A DNA stretch of 64,000 nucleotides from Siderastrea siderea (Eukaryota; Cnidaria; Anthozoa; Scleractinia; Rhizangiidae). Each line of letters opens with the position of its first letter. Within the stretch, counting starts at the first letter, position 1. The stretch is taken from positions 8,105,152 through 8,169,151 of the forward strand of contig OZ034966.1 in the NCBI GenBank assembly GCA_964030785.1, read 5' to 3'. Below are positions 1-13,110 of this stretch, in pieces. Both the position numbers and the translations under genes were made by a program. The notes below the pieces were generated by a model. It was not told where the DNA came from. It saw nothing but the letters and a program-made list of their open reading frames with translations, and did no database searches.

Positions 1-100
1 TCGCCAATGCACCCATTACGATACAGCCTTTTTGTAGGTTATCTAATAAACCAATGTGTAGAAGAGATTAATAGGTTCCTTCAAATATTTCTGTTTTTTT

Positions 101-145
101 TGTTGTTGTTGTTGCTGTTGTTGTTGTTGTTGTTGTTGTTGTTGT
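101..145. repeat. (TTG)n microsatellite
   Basis: Near-perfect TTG trinucleotide run with one GCTG interruption. It lies in the far upstream flank of the KYAT-like gene; the leucine-rich reading frame across it is an artefact of the repeat. Confidence 0.9.
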
Positions 146-239
146 GGGATTTTTTTTTCATTGAGTCAAACCAAAGCATGAGTGTTCCTTTACTATTGCT
201 GTGCTTTAAAAGGTTCTTAATCCAGCGTATCAAATATCG

Positions 240-660
240 TTTTTAGAAAACCGCGATACGTCAAACTTGCGTGTATAGTAAAGACGCGGTTGTTTCGAGA
301 GTTGATGATGTTTGCGAACTGTGGGCGCAAGGTACTGTGGGATTTTGTCTTTCCGCTGTCTGCCAACATTACGGTCTCACTTCTTAGTGTGTATCTTCCG
401 CCGGAGAGAACGACAGAGCCTCTGAAAAGGATATTTTGAAAGAGAAAGGTGACTTAACTTTAGTTTTAGTTTCTTCTGTTGCAAAACGCTGTTAAGAATT
501 TAATAGTTTTGAAGACGTAATAACATTTTTTTTGTCTGGAACGCAGCGAAGCTTCTTTATAAATCTTCGGCCGGCCGGCCGGACCTTGTCGCGCGGGGCG
601 GGAAGCACGAGTTTTAATAGGACGTCAGTCTTGGAGAATTGCCTGATGAAAAAAACAACA
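240..660 (+). promoter_or_regulatory. Possible upstream promoter or 5' leader region of the KYAT-like gene
   Basis: This stretch is richer in CpG than its surroundings and includes a run of CGGCCGG units at about 568-582 and a GCGCGGGGCGGG patch near 590. The first coding exon of the downstream aminotransferase is preceded by a good splice-acceptor sequence (TTTTTCTATAG at 3027-3037), so a non-coding 5' exon is expected upstream, and this is the most promoter-like place for it. A donor-like AAAG|GTGACT sits near 448. This is inference; transcript data would be needed to place the start site. Confidence 0.25.
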
Positions 661-1509
661 ATTGTCATATCGAATGTATGAATTCAAGCTTGAATTTGCC
701 TGTTTAAAGGGGATATGAGTTAAGACACCATAAAAACAGTGTTAACCCAAAAGAGAAAAAATATATGCTCCACGTATGCGTACATGTCACGTCACATTCT
801 GTCAGATTTTGCGTGACTAGTTATATAATTTTCTACGACAAAATAAGAGCAAACTACGCTTTGAGAAAAATATACATGTAAATTGGGCAGTTTTTAATGG
901 ATTTCTTCCGCTAGTATGTCGATCTTTTTTTTTCTTACCTTGGCTTTTTTGGTTTTAAGGGGGATAATCTATCTAGAGTTGTTCCTGGGGATGGTCCCGG
1001 GGGGTGTACTTCCTATTAATACGCTAATGGGGATGTGCCGCTGGATGGGGTCGCATTTTCACGACTGGATTGACTATAATGGGGTTGCATTTTCATTAGG
1101 AGCTAAAAGAGTTACTAGAATGGGGTCTCACATTTGCGGGATTTCAGGGGTAAGTAAATTCCGGCAAGTAGGGATTTGGGGTATATTTGCCCAAAAGTGA
1201 CTAACATGGGGTCTATAATTTGCTACAGAATAGACTATAATGGGGTAGGGGTCTGGAGAGGCCAGTTGCACATAGCCAGCAAAAATTGACCCAAGTACCC
1301 CCTCCCTGGGGGGATGGTACTCTGCATGGGGATGTGAAACTGAGACTCTTGAGACTCTTATACTGTTAGAAAATGTTCGGCTGCATTGTACAGCCCTGTC
1401 CTAGACTATACACCAAAAATCCCAACCCTATTCCAGACTCGCCAAGTGTCAATCCTTAGTTTCCCTATAAAAGATACCCTGTTACCACTGTAAAAATGGA
1501 GGCATATCA

Positions 1510-1805
1510 GAGATTGGTAAATATGATCGCCCGGGTGAGTGTAGTCCTGAGAAGGACTGTTTATGATGATATTGAATGACGTTTCAACAACCTAAGTGGA
1601 AGTCATCATCAGAGTCAAGTGAATTGTGAATCGTCAGTAGATGTTATAAGTCTCAATAACCAGATACTTATAACATCTACTGATAATTCACAGTTCGCTT
1701 GACTCTGATGATGACTTCCGCTCAGGTTGTCAAAACATCAGTCATTGTCATCACAAACAGTCCTTCTCAGGACTAAACTCACCCAGACGATCATAATTTA
1801 CTGAC
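1510..1805. mobile_element. Foldback (MITE-like) element, about 130-bp inverted arms
   Basis: The left arm begins near ATGATCGCCCGGGTGAGT and the right arm ends with the reverse complement, ACTCACCCAGACGATCAT. The arms match over most of their length, for example GTCCTGAGAAGGACTGTT against AACAGTCCTTCTCAGGAC. They meet near 1660 with very little loop. No coding capacity is seen, so this is a non-autonomous foldback element. Confidence 0.8.
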
Positions 1806-1891
1806 CTACGAGACCCTGTTACAGGCCAAAATTTTCTGATATCTATACCCTGTTCCAGACTCAACTGGCCAAAAACCAGACCCATCACATA

Positions 1892-2067
1892 CAGTGGAAC
1901 CTCGATTTAACAAAGTGCCAAGGGACTGGGGAAATTGGTTCGTTATATCGAGGGTTCGTTATATCGAGGTTCATTTCCATACATTACACTATTACTGGGC
2001 TGAAAAATATCGTTCGTTATACCGAGGACTTCGTTACATAGAGGTTCGTAAAATTGAGGTTCCACTG
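1892..2067. mobile_element. MITE with pogo/Tigger-like termini and TA target duplication
   Basis: The element begins CAGTGGAACCTCGATTTAAC and ends in the inverted GAGGTTCCACTG, flanked on both sides by TA. CAGTRGAACCTCGATATAACG-type ends with TA target duplications are typical of pogo/Tigger-like Tc1-mariner elements. At 176 bp it has no transposase. A diverged copy in the opposite orientation lies at 15357-15510. Confidence 0.75.
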
Positions 2068-2309
2068 TATATGGGAGTATCCCTCCACCAAGAGTGGCTT
2101 ATATTAGAGGGGAGGGTTAGGAGGCATTTAATTATATATACATGTCCTCTTCTCTACATTTGAGAGGCCAAGTGAAAACAAGAGTTTGAAATTCCTTGGA
2201 TTCTAGTGATCATTTGAGTACATTCAAACTCTCTGACTATTGACAAGAACACACAAGTGTTTCAGGCCAAGCAAGAGTTTGGAATTTCATCAACTCTTGG
2301 TGTCTCTTA

Positions 2310-2310
<1 letters not shown>

Positions 2311-2351
<41 letters not shown>
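2311..2351. repeat. (AAT)n microsatellite
   Basis: Perfect run of about 13 AAT units in the upstream flank of the KYAT-like gene. Confidence 0.95.
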
Positions 2352-2352
<1 letters not shown>

Positions 2353-2526
2353 TCTTTATTTCATAAGATAAACACACATATCCTATGTTATAAAAATTAT
2401 GAGGGTAAAAAGCAAGCTACAGTGTACATTGCATGAAATAACAATTGTCCTCATTGGACCTGGCCTTAGTGCATCAGCTCAACAATATCTACATGCATGT
2501 TCGTATCACTGTTCTCTATATCTCTA

Positions 2527-2640
2527 TCTCTCTAGTTAAGAGAATTTGATAAAACATCAAGACATTGCATCTTTGATGATCGTTTCCTTTATTCTCATGA
2601 CCTGTACATGTAGGTTTGATCAAGTAGTGATATTGGTCGG
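2527..2640 (+). mobile_element. Fragment of the CCCTTTAAGC-ended MITE family
   Basis: The core of this stretch (AGAGAATTTGATAAAACATC, then TTCCTTTATTCTCATGACCTG) matches the interior of the better preserved copies at 6335-6541 and 50718-50933. The terminal inverted repeats are not recognisable here. Confidence 0.5.
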
Positions 2641-3043
2641 GGAAACAGGCCTTATGCATGCTACATTGTGATTTCAAAATTTACCACCAAGCCTCGTTTG
2701 TACAAAATTTTCTGCAAGCATTTGCCTGAGTTTTCCTTTCATGATCAGCTTTGGTGCTTTGGGAATTCATTGATTACAAACACTGCAGGTTCACACCTGA
2801 TAAGCAAGGCTTGGCAGAGAAATTAGCTAGTATGACATAAGCATGTGTAAGGGCTATTAGAACCTCGTTACTATTTTATGTAAAGAAATGAGTTCCAGGA
2901 GAATGGCCCAAGTGTTTATGTAGAAGTTGTTTTGGATGACTGCACTTACACATTTAATTCTTCTTCACTTTTAATCATGAGTGTTTCCCAGTAATGCTGC
3001 ACACACAAGTTAACAAATATGTCTGCTTTTTCTATAGAGAAAA

Positions 3044-6000
3044 ATGAGCTCAAAAGATTTATATAAACCAGCAGACAGAATTATTGGACATGACAAGAAT
3101 GTGTGGTATGTATAATGCTTAAGTTGGTTAAGATAGTTTTAAAATGTTTGACTTTTGTTTAAAATGTTGTCTTATTGTTCAGCAAAGATATATAATTCCT
3201 ATAAATAAAGATTAAATTCCAATATTATTGTTGACAGATATGAGGGTGAATACTTCCCTGACACCGTTTTTGTTGTTGTTATTTTTTCATTGGACCCCTT
3301 TCAAAGCACCAAAGTTTCCTATTGGTCATTTTAGAAATGAGTAGCCAAGACTGCAATTGAGTTGTTAAAACAATCTGTCGATCATGATAAGAATTATATA
3401 GTAGGCAACATGAGAAGAGTTTAAGACAGGGACTCCCTAAATGCAAAGAGGATCTTGGGGAAGTCCAGCATAAAGTGAGCGGCAAATAATTGACTACAAC
3501 TGCAAAACTGCCAACTGTCAGCATATTTTGGCAGGGATGTTTAAGTGATAATTCTTTTATTGTTGTAGGGTTGAGTTCTCTGCTTTGGCAAGAAATTACA
3601 AGGCAGTCAACTTAGGACAGGTGAGAATTGTGTTATCCTGTATTCCAGTTCCCTAGAAGGGGAATGGGGGCACAAGATAGAGAAGCAGCTGCAGTGAAGG
3701 AATCAGGGTTGGTGTGGTGGTGAGAGCACTTGCATCCAACCATTCTATTGCACGTCATTCAAATCCATTATGTGTAGAGGTGGACAGGGGAGTGGGAACC
3801 TGAGAAGGGGGGGGGGGGGGGCAGGGTAGAGGAGGTTGGAGAACAAAGGGGGAAAGTGTCTTTCCGAAGGTGGCACAGTGGGTGCAAAATAGAAAAAAAA
3901 TGCAACCAAAATTTAAAAACATTACGCAATAATATTATTGTGGTCGATCAAAAAAGCACAAAGAGGCCTGCAGCCAACAAATAATTTGTCTGAGTTGAAG
4001 ACAGACTTTTCATAACCAATTAATTTTATTATCATGCATGTAATCTACTCCAGGAATTTAAACACCTCGCAAGGCATTGTAATAACCTAGCCTTGTCCCC
4101 TAGAAAACCAAAAGCAAAAGATAAGCGCTCATCCTTCCCGACCCCCATAGGATACTGTTAACAATTATGAAAGTTAATGGTGGATCAACCAACCAACTGA
4201 CTGACCGAATTTTTCACCCCCTTCCTATAACACGTTTCAACGCTACACGTCTTCACGAGTTACATGAAAAAATTAACAGAACCTGGAATAAAGGATAAGG
4301 GAAATGGAAAGTTTGCACCCCCGTCTTCATCCCCCAACATGTATGTCTAATATATTTGTCGTATGCGGATTGACTTTGTTTCTGTTTCTAATTATTGACA
4401 GCACAGTTGCTAGATACCTCTTCTCATTATTTCCCTGTTTTATCCCACTAAACAGTGGCCTTTCCATAAATGGTATGATCATTTTTGCTTTTAAGGGATT
4501 CCCAGACTTCCCTCCAGCACACTTTGTCAAAGAAGCTCTCGGGAAGGTTGCTGCAAGCAGTGATGTTTCTGTTGACCAGTATACAAGAAGTCAGGTGGGA
4601 GACAACTAGATGTGCACCAAAAACCCTGGGTTTATACAACTTTATAACGGTTTTTGTTTGGCAAGCACAAAATGTTGTGGTAGTGAATATTTGTTTCAGT
4701 CAATTTAATGTAACCTAATGTGAAAAAAAACCTATGTTTATGGAGATGTGATAATCATATGCTTATCACTTCCAGCAGGTATAACTGGAAGGACATTTTG
4801 TTACCAAACTGGTGGGCTATGTATATGTAACTGGGTGGGATTGCATGAGTAGAGCCTGGCTTATAACCAGGATTCTATGGTACAACAATATTACTTTATC
4901 ATGGGGTGGCAATTCCACGTATGCATGATGGACCAGATAAACAGTTAGAGAGGACCTGTGTAGACAAATTAATGTGGTCAACCCGTTCAAACGTCAATCA
5001 GCGGTTGGTTTTAAAAATTAACAAAGCCTGTTACCCCTAAAAAATTCTTAAGTGTCTTAGCAGAGAAGTTAGGATGCCAGGCTACAAAATGTTAGGTCGA
5101 CTAGCCAGAAATGCTCATGCAATTTTCAGTTATTGAGACACTGTTAAACACTGAGTGAAATACAAAACCGGGTTCATCATCAGATTTTCCAGTTTGTTAC
5201 TGAATTAAGCAAAACAATGAAGTGTTCTCAAAAGTTTTCTTTAGTCTAGAAAATGCAGGTTAGACATCCTTTGTAGTCCTTAAAAGCAAAAAAGGACCAA
5301 TCCATAGCTAGGTACCCCAAAAAACCTGCTTCCATTTTTTTGTGAATTGTTTTCTAATACCATAAGGGCCATCCAAGACTAGTCACTGCACTTGGAAAAC
5401 TCTACACAACATTGTTGAAGCGGGAGATTGATCCAATGTCAGAGGTGAGCATCACCAATACACCTAATTTATTCCAGACATTATGAACCATGGATCTCAG
5501 TGTACTTGCATCCAATAGTGATGAAGAGGTGCCAATGAAGCAATAAATTTAATACACCCCAAAAGACCTAATAATGACCAAACGTAACCCTAAAACACCC
5601 ATGGGCCAATACTAAAAAAACTAAAGAAGAATGACATGTTCTTTTTGTATCCAAACAAGAAAAGCCCCAGGGGCATTAGACCCCGCCGTTGTTCTTCCTC
5701 CCCTCAGTGTGTAAAAGATATTAAGGTCACTCAAAATACAAGTCCTAGCCCGTGCAGCGAAAGACACGGTGAGTATTTGTTTGGCCGAGTGAAAACCGGG
5801 AGTCTGGGGCAAGTGACCACAAAAAAATGAAAAACCATGTGGAAAAAATGGGTATTACTAGACCCCGTCATGACGGCGGGTTTAAAATATTTAGCTTTAA
5901 AAGCTTAATCTCCCTTATTCTTGCACCTCCAAGTCACTTTTATACCCAACTTCCCCCACTCCTCCCCCCGTTCCTATCTGGATTTCTACTTATGGGTGGG

Positions 6001-9000
6001 AGACGTGCTATGTGACAGGGACTCAGAGTTATGAAGGTGTTATTTCACTGTTTGCGAGACCAAGCAACATATCTGAATGCTCCAAACATCAAAATGTCTG
6101 AAGTTTTTACACACCAACCTGCTGACCAGAGCTTGACAGAATTTCAAATTGTTATAAAATTAATTCATTATTTTTTACTATTGATTGGTTCTAGTGATTG
6201 ATATCAGTTCATTGAATAAGAATAAAATATTTTATTTAACCAGATCTTGGTAACAGGCGGAGCTTACGAGTCTCTTTATTGTTCATTTCAAGGCCTAGTA
6301 GATCCTGGTGATGAGGTAAGCCAAACTGAAATTAGTTAAAATGAAAATGCATATTCTCCTTAAGTACTAGTACTGTTTTCCGTACATTCTTGTGGTTCAA
6401 CAAGTTAGGAGAATTTGTCTAAATATCAAGACATCTTTTCCTTGATGATAACTTCCTTTATTCTCATCAGTTGAATGTTTGAACAAGTAGTGATGATGTA
6501 AAGAGAAATTTCATTTTTGTCACTGTTGGGGCTTAAAGGGTAAATAATCGATCTCTGTACTCTCTTGTTTGATAATCTCATTTACAAGGCTTGCTTACAA
6601 CAGAAAGTAATCAGGATCACTACATAGTATTTACGTTCAAAGCTGGCAGGTAGGACTGAGACCTTAGTCACACAGTCGGCATGGTCATCGTCATTTTTGG
6701 CTTCATATTTCTTACTGGAGAACTAAACCATCTCCAAACCATTCCTGTAGGTAGTATGCAGCACAGATTGTTTTTCTGTTACAGGCATTGTACAGCAATG
6801 CAAGGGTAAAAGGAAAGAAAACTTTTTACCTAGATACTAGGGAATTCCTTTGCCCCCTTTCCCTAGCTAGACAAGACTTCGCATGAGTTTGCAGTTTTTG
6901 TCTGACTGCTACCACTACATTGTCTGAACTGTTGGAGTAAAATGAGTTTTTAAAGACTGAATTTACTTGATAAAAGAAGACTTTATTAGTGGTAGAAATT
7001 CTGACCTGTAGTAGGACACCACAAGTGGTTGGATAAGGCATGGAGGTGTCTTGTTGCTCATAAGTGGTACATGTAATCTAGTTGTAATAATTTATTAGTA
7101 TCTCTTGCCTGCATTGCCACCAATCAGTGTACATGTATTTGAATCTTATAATAATTTAAAATACTTAAATTTGAAGATATTAAATGGAATTTATATGTAT
7201 TTTTAAATAATCCTTCGACAGGTTATCATCATTGAGCCATTTTTTGATTGCTATGTGCCACAAATATGTTTTGCTGGTGGAGTTCCAAAGTTTGTCACTC
7301 TGAAACCTGTAAGTTCAGTTTGGTAAATCATCATGGCTAAATTTGGGAACAGTAGGGAGCAATTTGATATCAATATTTATATTTCTTAATGTTGTGTAAA
7401 AACAGTATTTTGTAATGGTGTTAATGTTCTTTTTATAACTACCTTGTATTTTTACCCTCACCTTTATGTGATAATTAATTTTTTGAATTAAGAATGAATC
7501 AAACAAATAACAGAAAACAAACCTTTCCACTCGGTAAATGTAGTCACACCTTTTACGAAAAATTGTGTTATTCCAGAAAATATCCATACTCCCTTCGCGG
7601 AGGGTTTTCTTTTGGTTTGAACCCCCACCCCTCTGGAAATTCCAATATTGGGTCATACTTTCCTCCCCCTCGGAATTTCCAGTGACCCTCTGTGGTAGGG
7701 GTATGGATATTTTCTGGAACCACACTTAATTGATCAATAGGCTGAATCCAAAGAATCGATCATCTTATTATGAATTCACAGTGTCACACTAGACGATTCA
7801 GACAGTTACTTGTATAAATTCTTCTGATAATATTATTGTCTAGCCAAAATGTAATCAACTGTTGATAATAACTTAATAATATTTAAAAGTTATTGTTATT
7901 GTTATTAATAGCCAACCATGATTCAGTTAATAATGCACAATATTATTTCTGATCCATGAAAATCAGTTTTCTGTACTCATCTTCAATGTTTGACCCTGTC
8001 ACACTGGTAAGACAAAATGGAAACAGAGGTAGGGATTGGGAAGGTGCAAGGTGTGGAAGACAATGGATCCCAAAATGCACAACAAACTTCAAAACACCTG
8101 CTAAATAAGCCAATGTCTTGAACAGCGTGCTCAACTCTGATAGATCATCGAATTGTGGCCCATTTGCAGTTTCCAGATATTGCTGGCTACAGGATTCATG
8201 TTTTTGCTGTTCGTTACGTGCAACTCCACAAGTGAATCCATTTTTTTGGCATTGAACTTCTCATAATTTGTTATTAATAGCAATCCTTTAGATAATTATG
8301 TTTAAGCCGTTTACAGTAGATCTGGTTTGTGACACAATGAATTCTGTGAATGTTTTTTTTTTATATTATTAACTGTTATGTGATTCCCTCCATCAGAAAG
8401 AAAATGCTACTTCAACCAAGGACTGGATTTTGGATAAGGAGGAACTAGAGTCAGCATTTAATGAGAAGACCAGGGCAATAATAATTAACACACCACACAA
8501 TCCTACTGGAAAGGTGAATTTATGAAAAAAGGGGATCCTGATTTTTCATGGTCTGTTACTGCTACAAGCCTACTTCACATGTGCCAAAAAATGGGAATGA
8601 TGCCCCTAAATTTCTGCACTGTGTAATTACCTGAAGGAAATACTGTGGATAAATAAAGTTTTACCTTTAACCTTACCTTGCCAGCGTTTCAGTGCCACAT
8701 TCCTAATTTTCAACATGGGCAACACAACATTCCCAAGTGTGGGTGCTGATTCTACCCATGGTAGTCAGTCTCAGCACTCCCTATATAGAAAGAGGCATTC
8801 TGCCAAAAACTGTGTACATGTCATTGTTAGTAGAACAGTGTCGTTCTTGGTCAATTTTGCCTGTGTAAACATGGGGAGTCCCTTGTGTAAATCATCTGGT
8901 CACAAAGCCAAATTTTGGAGTGCCATGGTATCTTTTAGCGCATGCATTAGTGGGGCTACAGACTGCAGAAAAATACCATGCTCAGTTTCACTGTGGTACA

Positions 9001-12000
9001 AAGTATAATTATGCTAGCTAAAATTGTAATTAAATATTCTACAGTGTATAAAAAGTTATCCAGACTGTATCTTTTTGGTCAGGACCAACATACACCAGAT
9101 TTAGTAGTGAGATGTCTTATACTAGTTACCTCCTGACAACGATGCCTTGAACCATATTATGCCATTGACTTATTTTTTAAAAATTTAGTTTGAAAGCATA
9201 CCTGCAACAAACTATGAAAAAACCTGGAACATCTTTCACTTTTTATGGTCAGATCCCATGTATTTGGAGGCTAGTAGGAAAGTTCCTTTTACAGTAAAAC
9301 CTCGATATCTTGAACACACTCAAGAGAATAAAAAATATTTATTACTTGTTATTTGGATATTGCCAAAAGAAAATTACATTTCTGTAAATACTCTCACATC
9401 TAAAAAAGAAACCCATTTTCCTTCAATTGATATGATGATTATACCAATCCAAGCAAAACAGGTTTCTTTTTGAGCTGTGAGAGTATTATTTACATTAACT
9501 GTAACTTTTCCAATTTTATCCTAGGTTTTTAGTTTGGAAGAGTTGCAATTCATCGCAGACTTGTGCAAAAAGTACAACGCAATTTGTATCAGTGATGAAG
9601 TCTATGAGTGGCTTGTCTATAATGGAGGAGAGCACATCAGGATAGGTGAGAGAGTTTAAATGTGACTCTAAATTTAAATTTAAATTTAAATTTCTACAAC
9701 TACGTATACTACAACTACGTAGTATTTTTCGTAGTTGCGAAAAATACTACGCAACTTGCAAAATATCTGCGCGCATTATATGTTAAACCATTGAATAAGA
9801 TGTATATAATTATTACATGACCCTGGTCGTCACCACATTAGCAATGGCTGGCTAATAAAAGGAGGAAAACTTTTGGCCAGTTTGTCTTGCTGGAAAAAGA
9901 GGATAACAATGCAAAGATTCTTCATTCGATCTCAAGCCTGGAAGTTATTTATTTATATATTTACTTACTTAATTAATCACCAGTAGTCAGTTAATTAATT
10001 AGTTATTAAAATTAAATATTTTACACTTTTTAATCCAGAATTAAAAGGTTGCAGAGTAAATAAATGTAATCAATTTATTTTTTGTAATATCAGGGGAATT
10101 TTCTCTCTCCCTCAAATTGTGGGTTGCTATAAAAATAGAAATTTAATGTTTCAATACGATTTTTAATTCATAGCAACTCTACCTGGAATGTGGGAGAGGA
10201 CAGTGACAATTGGCAGTGCAGGGAAGACATTCAGTGTAACAGGATGGAAGGTAAAATACTGATCAGTGGATCAAGACAACAACACCAACAGCAAACCTAA
10301 TGCCTTCTACATGTAATAATATTTTATTAGTAATAATATTGAAATGTTGTTTGTCTTCAGCTTGGCTGGTCCATAGGTCCAAAGGAATTAATAAAAAATC
10401 TACAGACTGTGCAGGCACAAGTGACGTACACCTTACCAACCCCTACACAGGTACAATATATTTAATTTCACTTCCAGAGAGATCTAAGTAAAAGGTAATG
10501 TTCCCATGATTTATAAAAGATTATTGACAAAGTCTGTCTCTCTTTTATTCTGGGTTACATCTATCTAATAATTCCTAGCTGAAACGTTGTAAGCAGGCTT
10601 TTTAGTTTATGTCACTTCCAGGTACTGTAAGTGTGGAAAAGTCTGATTATGGGTGTCTTTTTTGGGGGGGAGGGGGAGTGTTGAGGTGGGCGGGGTATCA
10701 CTGTATAAAAGGACATTAAAGAGTCCGATTGAAACTTGTGGAGGAGTAAAACTTGTACATGTACAGGGTTAAAGAAGGATGCCACAGAATACTAGTCAGA
10801 TGGGTACTTTTTCCTATTAATTTTACACATTATATTGACAGTGAATGAAGTGAATTCAAATCTTGTGTACAGATTTTATTAGTAAACCATTGTTCTTTAA
10901 CAAGTAACATGATTATTTACAGCCAATCACTTGTCATGACCTTTTCCACTTTCCCAGCACATAGCATATATTTAGCACCATTCAAGTCTAGAATTTATTT
11001 ATCTTAATGTCTTTCAATGTTCAGTGTTGATGACTTTGCCTATTTGATTTTCAGGAAGCTCTTGCACAAGCTTTTGAGCATGAAATTTCACTCATAGGAA
11101 CAGAAAAGTCATATTTCAAAGAGCTAAGTGACATGTTGGAGAAAAAACGTGATCTAATGGCAAAGCTTCTAACTGATGTTGGTTTCAAGCCAACTATTCC
11201 CGAGGGAGGATATTTTATGATGGCTGACACTTCAGATATAGGTGAGAAATCTTGACGAATCAGTTTACAGTGGCAGATCTTGGGGGAGGGCTGTTGGGGT
11301 CAGAGAGGCCTCTTCTAAAAATCTCCATATTAATCTTCCATTGCAGATGTGAATTTTGATGAATACGACAAAAGCAATGATCCTCATGACTACAAGTTTG
11401 TGCGATGGCTAACCAAAGAGAAGGTAACATAATTTGATACTTTGCTTTTTTTTTGCTCTCAAGTTCGTTAAATGTAACATGTTCGATGTTTGTGAATGTT
11501 TAGTTTATTTGATGAAACAAATAGTAAGTACACAGTGAAAAATTCTCGGAAAAAAAATTCTGAGCCCCCAGTAGGAATCGAACCCCCGACCTTCCAGTTA
11601 CCAGATGGATGCTCTAACCACTGAGCTATGGTGACTCATATGGTGAGCAGGCCACAGGCTAGGGGTTAGTGAAATGGGAAATATTTCAAGTTCCCCCTTC
11701 CACTTGGCAAATAGGAAAGGAGAACAATAAATTTTAGGACAAACCGACTAAGTCAAAACCTTTTGAGAATATAGTACTTAACCTCCACTAACAACTTGAA
11801 AACCAATTTTCACCAGTAATGTAATTCTGTGGATCTCCACTACTGCAACTCCCTTATAAATTAAAATAATTGAATTTTCTTTTTAATTAGTTACCTCATG
11901 TAATAATTTCAGGGTATTGCTGCTATTCCTCCAAGTGCATTTTATTCTGCTCAACATAAACACTATGGAGCCAAGTTTATTAGGTTTTGCTTTATAAAGG

Positions 12001-12601
12001 TCAGTAGTGAATTGTCTTTGATTTTTTTTTTTTGCTAAAATTCTTATTTACTGTAAGTCTGTTTAAGCTTAAGGCCCATTTATGTTTACACATGTGATTT
12101 TTGATGCAATTTCCTTAAGATTTGGGAGCCATATTTGCTGCAATTTCCAAAAAATCTCCGCCAAGTTGCATCAAGTTTCCAGCATGTCCAAAATCACTGC
12201 TCCAGCAATATCACAGCGACAAATCATACAGAAATCGCACTGAAGTTGCACTTGCTGAAATGTACATTAAGTCATGCCCCCCCAAAAATCAGTAGAGGTG
12301 CACTTCTCTGAGCTCTCACTTGTGTATTGCACTTCAATCTTCACATGCTAAAACTAGTAAAAGAGAGAGACTGGTTGCGATGCACCTAACACTAATTAAA
12401 TTTTCTGCGTTTCTCGTGTACTCAGTAGGTAATTTCTACGTAGATCAATTTTATGTTCTTGGAATTTAAGAAGTAATATAGACATTATATTAAATCATTT
12501 ACTAGTAATTAATTTTTTTTTACATTCCACTGCAGGAGGACAGTACATTGGAAAATGGTGCTAAAAAGCTCAAAGAGTGGAAAGATGAACTAGGCAAATG
12601 A
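3044..12601 (+). CDS. KYAT3: Kynurenine--oxoglutarate transaminase / cysteine-S-conjugate beta-lyase (KYAT1/KYAT3 type), 14 coding exons
   Basis: PLP enzyme of the fold-type I aminotransferases. It transaminates kynurenine to kynurenic acid and related amino acids with 2-oxo acids, and family members can also cleave cysteine S-conjugates. Exons: 3044-3105, 3569-3620, 4496-4594, 5367-5444, 6244-6315, 7222-7308, 8397-8513, 9525-9645, 10174-10250, 10361-10450, 11055-11241, 11347-11423, 11913-11999 and 12536-12601. All junctions are GT-AG, and the spliced frame is open for 423 residues, the normal family length. The PLP lysine is K247 in GSAGKTFSVTGWK. The other cofactor and substrate residues are N185 (NTPHNPTGK), D213 and Y216 (SDEVYEW), and the carboxylate-binding R397 (RFCF). 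Residues 247, 185, 213 and 216 match human KYAT1 numbering from memory. No targeting peptide precedes the first Met, so it is probably cytosolic, unless an upstream exon adds one. KYAT1 versus KYAT3 orthology cannot be settled by eye. Confidence 0.95.
3807..3821. repeat. Poly-G tract
   Basis: Uninterrupted run of about 15 G inside KYAT intron 2, one of several long G or C homopolymers in the window. Confidence 0.9.
6335..6541 (+). mobile_element. CCCTTTAAGC-family MITE copy (KYAT intron 5)
   Basis: The right end reads GGGGCTTAAAGGGTAA. The interior (GAATTTGTCTAAATATCAAG, ACTTCCTTTATTCTCATCA, GAAATTTCATTTTTG) closely matches the complete copy at 50718-50933. The left terminal repeat is diverged. 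Confidence 0.65.
7571..7719. mobile_element. Short foldback MITE with 19-bp perfect inverted ends (KYAT intron 6)
   Basis: TTCCAGAAAATATCCATAC at 7571-7589 is perfectly inverted as GTATGGATATTTTCTGGAA at 7701-7719. Weaker pairing extends into GTGT/ACAC flanks. The interior also folds (CTGGAAATTCC against GGAATTTCCAG). A partial relative containing ATGGATATTTTCTGGAGCCACA lies near 13540-13563. Confidence 0.8.
9670..9760. repeat. (AAATTT)n run followed by small hairpin
   Basis: Four AAATTT units are followed by an imperfect palindrome (CGTAGTATTTTTCGTAGTTG against CGAAAAATACTACG). It sits at the start of KYAT intron 8. No larger element is evident. Confidence 0.5.
11564..11635 (-). repeat. tRNA-Thr-like sequence (tRNA-derived SINE head or tRNA pseudogene)
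   Basis: On the minus strand, 72 nt fold as a tRNA cloverleaf. The acceptor arm pairs at 6 of 7 positions. The D arm starts TAGCTCAGTGG, the anticodon loop CTGGTAA would give GGT (Thr), and the T arm contains GGTTCGATTCC. The A box and B box are textbook Pol III promoter matches, and a T8 tract lies within about 6 nt of the 3' end. Single mismatches occur in the acceptor, anticodon and T stems, so decay or a SINE origin is more likely than a working tRNA. It lies antisense in KYAT intron 12. Confidence 0.6.
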
Positions 12602-12927
12602 ACATTTTCAGCAATCAAGTAGCAGGTCTTGGTTCAAAATAGTAATTTACAAACCTGGCATCACAAATTAACACTTGTATATGGACTCTGACAGGCGAGG
12701 AGACAACATTTAACCTTCGCTGTCTGTATTAACAAGGTCTGAATGTGAATATTGTCCTTATTAGCTAGGCTGAGTGTTTAAAAGGGTCCCCTGATGGGTT
12801 TGGTTTATTGGGAATTGCATGCATGTCAGCCCTCTCAAAGTGTGCTGGCCGCTGGCAATTTTGATGCCTAAAGTCAATCAGCTGATGTTTATTTCTCCAT
12901 CTGACAGGGTGAGCCGGACCGCTAATC

Positions 12928-13110
12928 TTTGAGTCAGCTGTATGATTTATGTGGCTTTAAAAAATGTACAAGAATTTATGTGGCCTGGGCCACAAAACGT
13001 TTTGAGTCAGCTGTATGACTAACGTGACTTTTATAAAATTAATATACATTGTGAAGAATTTATGTGACCTGGGCCACAAAACATTTTGAGTCAGCTGACT
13101 GTATGATATA
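12928..13110. repeat. Short tandem duplication, units of about 75-83 bp
   Basis: TTTGAGTCAGCTG recurs at 12928, 13011 and 13085. Between these lie two related units ending in a TGGGCCACAAAAC-type motif. It sits in the 3' flank of the KYAT-like gene. Confidence 0.75.

Noticed and set aside
7..246. 79-residue frame with a poly-leucine stretch
   Set aside because: Produced by the (TTG)n microsatellite.
916..1200. 94-residue frame in the upstream flank
   Set aside because: Composed of degenerate GACTATAATGGGGT-type repeats; no protein features.
7315..7725. 136-residue minus-strand frame in KYAT intron 6
   Set aside because: Overlaps the foldback MITE and AT-rich intron; low-complexity composition and no homology.
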